From positions 1,302,001 through 1,366,000 of the forward strand of contig NZ_CP187259.1 in the NCBI RefSeq assembly GCF_049676595.1: a stretch of DNA of 64,000 nucleotides. Reading direction: 5' to 3'. A program made the translations under genes and the position numbers. The notes beneath the pieces are model-generated. The model was given only the letters and a program-made list of their open reading frames with translations, made no database searches and had not been told where the DNA came from. This DNA comes from Methanocella_A sp049676595 (GTDB lineage: Archaea; Halobacteriota; Methanocellia; Methanocellales; Methanocellaceae). This document shows, piece by piece, positions 57,811-64,000 of the stretch. Every line of letters begins with the position of its first letter. Within the stretch, counting starts at the first letter, position 1.

Positions 57811-58932
57811 GTGGACAGTAGCGAACCACGCGGTAACCAGCCGTTTTGGCAGCCCGGTAAGGCCGTTAACAAGAAGGGTTCCCGGAGCGCTCTGGTAATT
57901 CTGACTTTGATCATACTGCTGATAGGTGTCCTTAGCGCCCTTATTTTACTGCTCTTTGCATGTGTCATCACCTCGGGCAATCCCGGCGCTAAGGGTGGAA
58001 TATTTACGGTTCCCTGGCTCAATCCGGCCACCTCTCCAGAGCCTTACTCTGTATACCTTACTACTGAAGGCGGCATCCTGCGGAAAATCGACCCGCAGAC
58101 TGATCGTATTTTGACAAACGTAACCCTGGGCAGCGGCTCAGGTGCTATCGTCGCAAACCCGGATGATGGGCGGCTGTATGTCTGTAATGGCAATAACGTG
58201 ACAGTGATCGATACCGCGGATGACTCGATCGTGAAAAACCTGACCTTTGATATGGGCGCATGCTGGGCCGAGCTAAGCCCGGACGGGTCTCGCTTGTTCG
58301 TCAACTACTGCGGCCACGATGCGCCGGGTAACGTCGCAATTGTGGATACGACAAACTACGAGGTCATCGGAACCGTCTACGATGTACCATTCTCCTGGGG
58401 TATGGCGGTCAGCCCCGACGGTAAATACCTGTACATGAGCGACTACTGGGATAACCGGCTCACCGTAATCGACACGAAAAAGGCAAGCATCGTAAAATCT
58501 ATCAGCTGCGGCCTGGCCGGGGGTAACGCAGCCGACGTGGCAGTAAGCCCTGACGGAAAGACGGTGTACGTGAGCATCTGGTCTGCAAACTACCTGGCAA
58601 TAATCAATACCGATACCATGTCACGGGAAGATACGGTGAACATGCAGGGCCGGTCATCCTCCGGCGTGGTCGTAAGCCCTGACGGTCGGTACGTTTATCT
58701 CAGCTGTTGCGATGCCAACAGCCTGCTCATCATCGATGCAGACACCGGCAGGATAGAAGACCGGATCACGGTTGGAAAGTGCCCCAGACACGTCATGCTT
58801 ACGCCTGACGGAAGGTACCTGTACATCTTGTCGGAAGACGCTCCGATCGTGAAATTTGACACGCAGTCGAGGATGATCGAATCCCGGATGGGCATCAGGG
58901 GAAGCAACGCCGCCTTTCCCGCGGGGCAATAG
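57811..58932 (+). CDS. Membrane-anchored YVTN-type beta-propeller
   Basis: 373 residues, start GTG 57811 (DSSEPRGNQPFWQPGKAVNK) after GGTAGG. The transmembrane helix is at about 30-50 (ALVILTLIILLIGVLSALIL). From 75 on it has seven repeats of about 40 residues of the YVTN/NHL type (VVSPDGRYVYLSCCDANSLL, AVSPDGKTVYVSIWSANYLA), closing a propeller outside the cell. Such proteins occur in methanogen surface layers. Binding partner unknown. The stop is 105 bases before the tRNA gene. Confidence 0.85.
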   Translation: MDSSEPRGNQPFWQPGKAVNKKGSRSALVILTLIILLIGVLSALILLLFACVITSGNPGAKGGIFTVPWLNPATSPEPYSVYLTTEGGILRKIDPQTDRILTNVTLGSGSGAIVANPDDGRLYVCNGNNVTVIDTADDSIVKNLTFDMGACWAELSPDGSRLFVNYCGHDAPGNVAIVDTTNYEVIGTVYDVPFSWGMAVSPDGKYLYMSDYWDNRLTVIDTKKASIVKSISCGLAGGNAADVAVSPDGKTVYVSIWSANYLAIINTDTMSREDTVNMQGRSSSGVVVSPDGRYVYLSCCDANSLLIIDADTGRIEDRITVGKCPRHVMLTPDGRYLYILSEDAPIVKFDTQSRMIESRMGIRGSNAAFPAGQ

Positions 58933-58988
58933 CCTCGCAGGAAATTGGTTTTCTCATAGTACAACCGTAAGAGGTACATAATTCGGCC

Positions 58989-59001
58989 GATAATTTTATA
59001 A
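58989..59001 (+). promoter_or_regulatory. TATA box of the tRNA gene
   Basis: GATAATTTTATAA about 38-48 bases before the mature 5' end of tRNA-Val, the usual distance for archaeal tRNA promoters. Confidence 0.55.
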
Positions 59002-59037
59002 GAGATGAAAGGCACTGTTATGCTGCAATTATCAATG

Positions 59038-59111
59038 GGGCCTGTGGTCTAGCTGGCTATGACGTCGCCTTCACACGGCGGAGGTCAGGGGTTCGAATCC
59101 CTTCGGGCCCA
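59038..59111 (+). tRNA. tRNA-Val (CAC)
   Basis: 74 bases fold as a cloverleaf: acceptor stem GGGCCTG/CGGGCCC with one G-U pair, D-arm with CTAGCTGGCTATGAC, anticodon stem TCGCC/GGCGG with loop TTCACAC (anticodon CAC, reading GUG), and T-arm AGGGG-TTCGAAT-CCCTT. Discriminator A, no encoded CCA. No intron. Confidence 0.95.
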
Positions 59112-59133
59112 TTAAGATTTTTGAGGGGCTCCC

Positions 59134-59158
59134 GGGGAACTTTCTAAAAAAGTTCCCC
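59134..59158 (+). terminator. Terminator after tRNA-Val
   Basis: GGGGAACTTT-CTAAA-AAAGTTCCCC, a perfect 10-bp stem starting 22 bases after the tRNA. Confidence 0.6.
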
Positions 59159-59221
59159 TGGGTCTCGACACCGTATCATGCTCGAAGAGCACTTTTTAAG
59201 CGATGTTTTTGAGGGGTGGCG

Positions 59222-59249
59222 AGGGGGGCTTTTTACAAAAAGCCCCCCT
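59222..59249. terminator. Second, stronger hairpin before the secreted-protein gene
   Basis: AGGGGGGCTTTTT-AC-AAAAAGCCCCCCT is a perfect 13-bp stem with a 2-base loop. Both it and the hairpin at 59134 follow TTTTTGAGGGG, so they may be copies of one element. It also serves the convergent gene ending at 59271. Confidence 0.6.
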
Positions 59250-59270
59250 AACACTCGGTTATTATAAGGC

Positions 59271-59855
59271 TTACTTTTTATCCCGCGATAGCACTATAAA
59301 AATTATACACGCTACTGCTATTACTACCTCAAATCCCGATGCTGTATCATATCCAGGCGGTGCATCGCTTTCCACTTTTATCCGGGTTACATTAACGTAT
59401 TGTATGCCAGATGCATCGACATACCTGAACGAGTTTCCCGGCGGAAAGTATTGCTTATGATCCGGGTAATAGAATCTAAGTTCACAATAGTCTGCACTGG
59501 CCGTCACGTTAACGAACTCGAAACTACCGTTGTTATCTGTAACAGTTGTCCTAATTACCGAAGTATCTCTCTCAGCTGTGACGTTAACGGATTCGACACT
59601 GCCATTGCTACTGGGGAGGGTAGCAAAGACAGATCCATTTGGATAATAGCTATGGTGAGTATACTTAGTTAGCGAAGGGGCTGATAATGTGATCGTGGTG
59701 CCCGGTATCGGGGTACAATTTTCCTCTGTTACCGTACCATGGATAGAGAAAGTATTACTCACAGCATTAGCGTTAAAAGGAATCAGAATCGCGATGTACA
59801 ATAGAATAAGTAATATAGCTAATAATTTGTTCATGTGATGCTTTTTGTTTATCAC
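59271..59855 (-). CDS. Secreted protein with carboxypeptidase-regulatory-like fold
   Basis: 194 residues. Signal NKLLAILLILLYIAILIPFN to NANA, then a beta-sandwich (FSIHGTVTEENCTPIPGTTI, TTVTDNNGSFEFVNVTASAD), a threonine/serine-rich stretch with N-glycosylation-type NGS/NVT sites, and a C-terminal helix (FEVVIAVACIIFIVLSRDKK) that anchors it. Composition is more AT-rich than the neighbours, which may mean transfer. Related in fold to the ectodomain of the 9198-11408 protein. Starts at 59855 or 59834. Confidence 0.7.
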   Translation of the reverse strand: MINKKHHMNKLLAILLILLYIAILIPFNANAVSNTFSIHGTVTEENCTPIPGTTITLSAPSLTKYTHHSYYPNGSVFATLPSSNGSVESVNVTAERDTSVIRTTVTDNNGSFEFVNVTASADYCELRFYYPDHKQYFPPGNSFRYVDASGIQYVNVTRIKVESDAPPGYDTASGFEVVIAVACIIFIVLSRDKK

Positions 59856-59991
59856 TGATATTATATGAAGCTAATTAAGCAATTAGCAGTTATTTTTATG
59901 CTTCTATCATCCTCGCGGCATAACATATTTCTATTCCCTCGCGAGTGCCGGCTTCTCGCCCATAAATAAAGAAAAGAAATTTCTCTCAGCC

Positions 59992-60942
59992 CTACTCTTC
60001 TTCCCTATACTGGTACTTGCTGCAATCCTGTGCCTTGCACTTCCCGCACTCATCCCCGTTCTCGCAGGGCTCCATGTGGATGATGACGCTGGCCCGGGGG
60101 AACCTCTTCTTGAGGTCTTCCTCGATGTGGTCGGCCAGGCCGTGAGCCTGCTCGATGGTCAGCTCTCTGGAGACCACCAGGTGCAGGTCAATGAACCTGT
60201 CCGAGCCCGATTTTCTCGTCCGCAGCTCGTGGAAGCCCACGTACTGCTTAGAGTGGTCTTCGATGATCTGGCAAATCTCTTTTTCCTCAGCCTCGGGTAG
60301 CTTGACGTCCATCAGGTCTTTGACTGATTTGATCAGTAATTCCACCGCTGCCTTCAGGATGAAGAGCGCCACCAGGATGGCGAATATGGGGTCAAGTATC
60401 GTGATTCCAGTAAGCTTGATCGCGACCAGCCCGGCGAAGATGCCCAGCGACGTCAGCACGTCAGTCCGCAGGTGCCAGGCGTCTGCCTCGAGCGCGATGC
60501 TTTCGGTGCGCTTTGCGGTCTTCATGAGCCTCTGGGAAACGTAGAGGTTCACTATGGCTGAAATGAGCATGACTGCGATACCCAGGCTGACGTCCTCGAG
60601 GACGACTCCGTGAAGGATCTTCTCGTATGCCTCGTAGATGATCAGGCCTGCGGCGACGAAGATCAGGAGCGCTTCGATGGTGCCGGAGATGTTCTCCAGC
60701 TTGCCGTGCCCGAACGCGTGCTCCCGGTCTGGCGGCTTGCTCGAGTTGCGTACAGAAAAATATGCGATGACTGCCGCTATAAGGTCGATGCCCGAGTGAA
60801 TAGCTTCGGATATCACGCTCACCGAACCGATCATGAAGCCTACTATCAGCTTCAGGATGACCAGTGACAGGTTCGACACTATCGACAGGCGGGCGATGCT
60901 CGTTTTTTCTTTATTCAGCTGATCAATACTACTATTGGCCAT
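59992..60942 (-). CDS. Cation diffusion facilitator
   Basis: 316 residues, six transmembrane helices, CDF family exporter of Zn2+, Fe2+ or Mn2+. The metal site residues are in SEAIHSGIDLIAAVIAY and LEADAWHLRTDVLTS; the cytoplasmic C-terminal domain (VGFHELRTRKSGSDRFIDLH) is present. It ends in an extra Cys-rich tail (CENGDECGKCKAQDC), which might bind metal as a sensor. Metal specificity cannot be read. Confidence 0.93.
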   Translation of the reverse strand: MANSSIDQLNKEKTSIARLSIVSNLSLVILKLIVGFMIGSVSVISEAIHSGIDLIAAVIAYFSVRNSSKPPDREHAFGHGKLENISGTIEALLIFVAAGLIIYEAYEKILHGVVLEDVSLGIAVMLISAIVNLYVSQRLMKTAKRTESIALEADAWHLRTDVLTSLGIFAGLVAIKLTGITILDPIFAILVALFILKAAVELLIKSVKDLMDVKLPEAEEKEICQIIEDHSKQYVGFHELRTRKSGSDRFIDLHLVVSRELTIEQAHGLADHIEEDLKKRFPRASVIIHMEPCENGDECGKCKAQDCSKYQYREEE

Positions 60943-61129
60943 CGTTTCTCACGGTTATAGGTAAACTTCGCGATACGCCGTGCTACTATTTAGGGATGTC
61001 GGATGCTGCTCAAACCCTCTTCCACCGCAGAAAATTAACCCCGTTAAGTGAGAAGTGAGTTCCCGGCAATGGTAATTCTTATAAACGGAGAGGGCGTAAT
61101 ACAATTAAATTGAGTGGAGATATCAGGGA

Positions 61130-61630
61130 ATGATCGAAGAGCTTGGCATCAAAGACATGACCGTGAGCGAGTTTCTGAACGACCTCATGGACCTCAAAGG
61201 CTACACCAGCATCATCTGCCCGCTGACCGAAGAATACCTGGCTGACCACAACCGGACGCTGTTCTACGACGGCGACCTCCTGGAGTACCAGGTCGGCACG
61301 AACCGGATCGTCAAAGTGACGGTCGATGGCGAGCAGCTTCAGGTCAGGAAGGACGGGGTCGAGTACACCGGCGCTAAAGCCCGGGCGCTGTTCAGCGGAG
61401 ACCGGGAGTTCAAAGCCTGGAAGAGGACCTGCGACGGGGAAAAGAACGAGCTGATCAAAGATGCCTGTGCATCAGTCCAGATCTTCCACGTGAACTACGT
61501 TTACGCGCTCAAAGAGCTGCAGCTTCCGAAGGAGCTCACCTTCTGCACCGTCAGAGAGATGATGTCCTTCGTCATATCCAGAGAATTCGAGGCAATAGGC
61601 GCCCGCTACATGCCCTACAAGGACGCCTAA
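61130..61630 (+). CDS. Hypothetical protein (166 residues)
   Basis: 166 residues, soluble, no signal. An N-terminal helix (IKDMTVSEFLNDLMDLKGYT), a beta-rich middle (RTLFYDGDLLEYQVGTNRIV, KVTVDGEQLQVRKDGVEYTG) and a helical C-terminus (QLPKELTFCTVREMMSFVIS). Cysteines are scattered, not in a ribbon. AATTAAATTGAG precedes the start, with GGAG before the ATG. No family is recognised; the next genes do not suggest a role. Confidence 0.65.
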   Translation: MIEELGIKDMTVSEFLNDLMDLKGYTSIICPLTEEYLADHNRTLFYDGDLLEYQVGTNRIVKVTVDGEQLQVRKDGVEYTGAKARALFSGDREFKAWKRTCDGEKNELIKDACASVQIFHVNYVYALKELQLPKELTFCTVREMMSFVISREFEAIGARYMPYKDA

Positions 61631-61785
61631 GTTAACCTGCCTACCACCAGGCTCTTAACATACAGGGTCATGGCCCTGTATCCTTCTTTTCCAGCGATTG
61701 CACTCCTGCCCATTGTACCAGATATGCCCCCGGCATATGGCGGGTGATAAACTATTTCTACTTACAGCTGGCTCTACCCCAAACA

Positions 61786-62040
61786 ATGGATTTCGTGCTA
61801 ATTCTGGGACTATTCGCAGGAGCGCTGACTACCGGAAGTACTATTCCCCAGATCCACAAGATCCTCAAGACCAAATCCGCCGTAGACATCTCCACCCTCT
61901 TTTTCCTCTTCATGGGCTGCGGCATGCTGCTCTGGCTGATCTACGGCATCCTCCGGTCGGACCTGATCATCATCCTGTGGAATAGCCTCAGCCTCAGCCT
62001 GTGCTTCATCATACTGGGGCTAAAAAAAGTTTATCCATAA
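61786..62040 (+). CDS. SemiSWEET-type PQ-loop transporter
   Basis: 84 residues, three transmembrane helices: DFVLILGLFAGALTTGSTIP with the PQ motif in STIPQIHKILKTKSAVDIS, then TLFFLFMGCGMLLWLIYGIL and IIILWNSLSLSLCFIILGLK. Length and motif fit SemiSWEET, a homodimeric sugar or small-molecule carrier. A longer frame from GTG 61744 exists; the ATG at 61786 gives the family length. Followed by a fragment of the CACAGATT repeat family. Confidence 0.88.
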   Translation: MDFVLILGLFAGALTTGSTIPQIHKILKTKSAVDISTLFFLFMGCGMLLWLIYGILRSDLIIILWNSLSLSLCFIILGLKKVYP

Positions 62041-62060
62041 CTTTGCTTATAAAACGCAAA

Positions 62061-62145
62061 GCGATCGCTGCGCTGTGCGGGCTTCTGATTACTATAGTAC
62101 TATCTACCATGTTGTCTCTGTGCTCGTGAACGTTCGTATTGCTAT
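62061..62145. repeat. Fragment of the CACAGATT/GCGCTGTGC repeat family
   Basis: GCGATCGCTGCGCTGTGC (62061-62078) matches 4476-4492 and 24598-24613. GTTGTCTCTGTGCTCGTGAA (62113-62132) then CGTTCGTAT is the complement of the 73-bp repeat at 4760-4790. No inverted partner is seen, so it is a remnant. Confidence 0.6.
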
Positions 62146-62146
62146 C

Positions 62147-62836
62147 TCACCGCGGAGTAAACCGGCTGATATCAGACGTCCCCGCAACTGCTTCGATGGC
62201 GGCCAGGCTGTCCATCATGTTGTGGAACTTCTGGTCTTTCATCAGCCCTTCTTCCTCGCCGCGCATGATCGCCTGGATGTTCATGATCTCGTCGTTGGTC
62301 GCGAAATCGTACAGCGCCGGGAACAGGATTGTCTCTTCCACAGCGGCATGGGACCTGTACATGACGATGAATGACATGCACAGCCTCACGATCTCGTTCA
62401 TCTCCCCGATGGTGTCGACGCCGCCGGCCTCGGTCAGATCGATGACTCTGTCAATGATTGCCCGGCCCTTATCGTGCTGCAGCCTCAACGTTCTCAGCAG
62501 ATCAGCATGCCGGCCGGATGTCTCGATCTTCGGGAAGATCAGCCGTTCCTCGTCTACCATATGATGCTCAGAACCTACTCTCTTCATGAGCATGGCTGCC
62601 CTGTGAAGCGGCCGCAGGTCCATGTTTTCGCCGTTAGCGATGCTCGCTATCATGCTCTCGATCGAGATCATCAGCCGCTCCATGAGCGCGTGTTCTCGGG
62701 ACAGCATCTCCGTCGGCGAGGTCATCACCGACTCTTCCCCGAACCTGCCCGGAGTCTCCTGCGGCGCGATCTGGACCATGTTACAGATAAAAGGCAAAAC
62801 CCATCCGTGTACGCTGTTAATCTTCGTAATAACCAT
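62147..62836 (-). CDS. Hemerythrin-domain (HHE) protein
   Basis: 229 residues or fewer; starts at 62836, 62779 or 62725 (TSPTEMLSREHALMERL). The hemerythrin fold is shown by the His and Glu ligands in LSREHALMERLM, VGSEHHMVDEERLIFPKI, RLQHDKGRAIID and YRSHAAVEETILFPALYDFA. It binds a diiron centre, with O2, NO or iron as possible ligands. The first 37 residues of the longest form look non-conserved, so the shorter start is possible. Fits the oxygen-stress theme of fprA. Confidence 0.82.
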   Translation of the reverse strand: MVITKINSVHGWVLPFICNMVQIAPQETPGRFGEESVMTSPTEMLSREHALMERLMISIESMIASIANGENMDLRPLHRAAMLMKRVGSEHHMVDEERLIFPKIETSGRHADLLRTLRLQHDKGRAIIDRVIDLTEAGGVDTIGEMNEIVRLCMSFIVMYRSHAAVEETILFPALYDFATNDEIMNIQAIMRGEEEGLMKDQKFHNMMDSLAAIEAVAGTSDISRFTPR

Positions 62837-62898
62837 CCCTGATCGGCGAGTACGGCGTCAGTTGCCAATAACGTCACCCGCGTTCAGAGTCGTCCACA

Positions 62899-63783
62899 TT
62901 ACCGGCCATGCACTTTTTTCACGGGTACCCGGACGCTCTTAAAATATGGGGGGTACCAGAGGTATCCGTGCTCCCGCAGCGGATCGACATACCGGACAGT
63001 ATCTCCGTCGTGTTCCTCCGTTACCGCATACGAGTGGTAACGCATTCGTCGAAGCTCCGGGCTCTCGCTTTCCGGCTGCAAACCGGGTGAACGCCCGCGA
63101 TATTTCTCGTACCTCACGTTTTCACCCGGCCCTTTAACCAGGTCGTACTTATGAACACTGATGGCGTCGGAGGTTTCCGATATGGCCAGCCAGCTTACCG
63201 GTATGAAGCCGGGTATTGTCCTGCCGTCGACCCGGCGGTCGACGTATACCTTCAGCGAGGCACACGTGAGGATGACGGCGGTGAAAAACAGGGCGTATGG
63301 CCATGATTCGGCAATGTCGGCCACGCCGGCCATGATCAGCAACAAGTAGCTCACGCTCGCTATCGTCAGAAAAATGCTCGGCCCTGCCATGATGCCCAGC
63401 GTAAACTTGCGGTCGGTGAGCGGATAAAGCAAAGGTATGCCCGGGTAGGCCAGATAATCCAGGATTATGTGGGATAGCACTCCCGCGACGGCTGTTCCGA
63501 TCGTCAGAGCCGGGTTGATCGCCCCGTATGCCGGGAGCGCCACGGGAACCAGAACAAGCCCTGCTATGGCAGACAGGACTGCTATTGCTACAGCCCCTGC
63601 TATGCTATGAGTTATGCCGCCGTGGGTGAAGATGTAAAGCCGCGGATATCTGTCCGAAAACCGCTGGAAAACTACGTCGATGTCCGGGATGACCGCTCCC
63701 AGCACCGCAAACGGGACAAGGTCATGCCGGCCGGCAGCGGCAAAAACGACTGATATCGCCAGGGCATGGGTCAGGCTGTCCAC
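62899..63783 (-). CDS. YdjM-like membrane-bound metal-dependent hydrolase
   Basis: 294 residues. DSLTHALAISVVFAAAGRHD and FTHGGITHSIAGAVAIAVLS, with the following HIILDYLAYPGIPLLYP, are the signature of the YdjM/DUF457 family: membrane proteins with conserved His/Asp thought to bind metal. About five helices in the first 185 residues, and then a soluble tail of 100 residues (KGPGENVRYEKYRGRSPGLQ...) not typical of the family. Enzyme activity is not established. Confidence 0.85.
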   Translation of the reverse strand: MDSLTHALAISVVFAAAGRHDLVPFAVLGAVIPDIDVVFQRFSDRYPRLYIFTHGGITHSIAGAVAIAVLSAIAGLVLVPVALPAYGAINPALTIGTAVAGVLSHIILDYLAYPGIPLLYPLTDRKFTLGIMAGPSIFLTIASVSYLLLIMAGVADIAESWPYALFFTAVILTCASLKVYVDRRVDGRTIPGFIPVSWLAISETSDAISVHKYDLVKGPGENVRYEKYRGRSPGLQPESESPELRRMRYHSYAVTEEHDGDTVRYVDPLREHGYLWYPPYFKSVRVPVKKVHGR

Positions 63784-63839
63784 GTGATCAATTTCAGTGC
63801 CGGGTGATAAATATGTTACCTGTGGATGCCAGCCGCAAA

Positions 63840-64000
63840 GCCGGGCGTTAACGTAAGATCAGGCAACCGGGCCCTCCCGGGTGCCCGGGCGTGGCATTGT
63901 AATCCGGACATCCCGGGCATCCCGGGCATCCGAGGTTAAGGGCGTAGCAGCCTGGCTCACCCGGGTTCACTATCGGGTTATCCGGGCACCCGGGGCATCC
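63840..64000. repeat. CCCGGGCATCC-type repeats at the window end
   Basis: GACATCCCGGGCATCCCGGG (63908-63927), CCCGGGTGCCCGGG and GGGCACCCGGGGCATCC recur in the last 140 bases. Direct and inverted copies both occur, so this may be the left part of another palindromic element that continues beyond the window. No gene is seen. Confidence 0.6.

Overview
The window looks like a piece of a methanogenic archaeon chromosome, most likely Methanocellales (Methanocella, formerly Rice Cluster I). The information-processing genes are archaeal: MCM, aIF2-beta, DUF424, eS1/S3Ae, TFS, PCNA, PriL, a RecJ-like DHH nuclease and NOB1. Sep-tRNA:Cys-tRNA synthase and an F420H2-oxidase-type flavodiiron protein point to a methanogen. 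Genes are moderately GC-rich, intergenic regions carry AT-rich archaeal TATA boxes, and ribosome binding sites are GGAGGTGA-like. The genus is an inference, because no rRNA is present.

Layout. 0-5.7 kb: the tail of an ABC permease, an MCM-aIF2beta-DUF424 operon (MCM holds a mini-intein), an Lrp-type regulator and a PhnP-like metallohydrolase. 5.7-11.5 kb: a AAA+ ATPase, an A24 prepilin peptidase, and a two-gene operon pairing a membrane-anchored surface protein (cytoplasmic winged helix) with an actin/MreB-like protein. 11.9-16 kb: an AmmeMemoRadiSam enzyme, archaeal SAM synthetase and a HicBA-like toxin-antitoxin pair. 15.4-20.8 kb: an overlapping condensin operon (coiled-coil protein, SMC, ScpA, ScpB). 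20.9-29.5 kb: a DUF3160 lipoprotein, FprA, MtnA, an ACT/DUF5612 protein, a ureohydrolase and SepCysS. 29.7-35.3 kb: a KGG-repeat protein and a bacterial-style REC/PAS/PocR/GGDEF/HD-GYP protein between two HEAT-repeat proteins. 36-46.6 kb: eS1 with a structured leader, an XPD-like helicase, NOB1, a GfcR-like regulator, an alcohol dehydrogenase, a PAS histidine kinase, NadM and an archaetidyl-lipid synthase. 47-56.4 kb: a PHP protein, an alanine/Na+ symporter, TFS-PCNA, a second KGG protein, PriL and the RecJ-like nuclease. 56.5-64 kb: secreted and membrane proteins, tRNA-Val(CAC), a cation diffusion facilitator, SemiSWEET, a hemerythrin-domain protein and a YdjM-like membrane protein.

The most striking non-coding feature is a set of long degenerate inverted repeats of 150 to about 680 bp built from short repeated words. 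A CCACGGCGGCACGG family has three copies (13.0, 35.4 and 46.7 kb), a CACAGATT family sits at 4.5 and 24.6 kb with fragments at 54.1 and 62.1 kb, a 614-bp CACGAA-type palindrome lies at 53.5 kb, and a nested palindrome with terminal inverted repeats lies at 24.46-24.88 kb. Most sit where genes converge. Several were recently rearranged: a perfect 50-bp and a perfect 111-bp tandem duplication are visible.

Best candidates for undescribed biology are the surface-protein/actin operon, the giant palindromic elements, the five- to six-hairpin RNA leader in front of eS1, and the archaeal GGDEF/HD-GYP protein flanked by two HEAT proteins with matching promoters.
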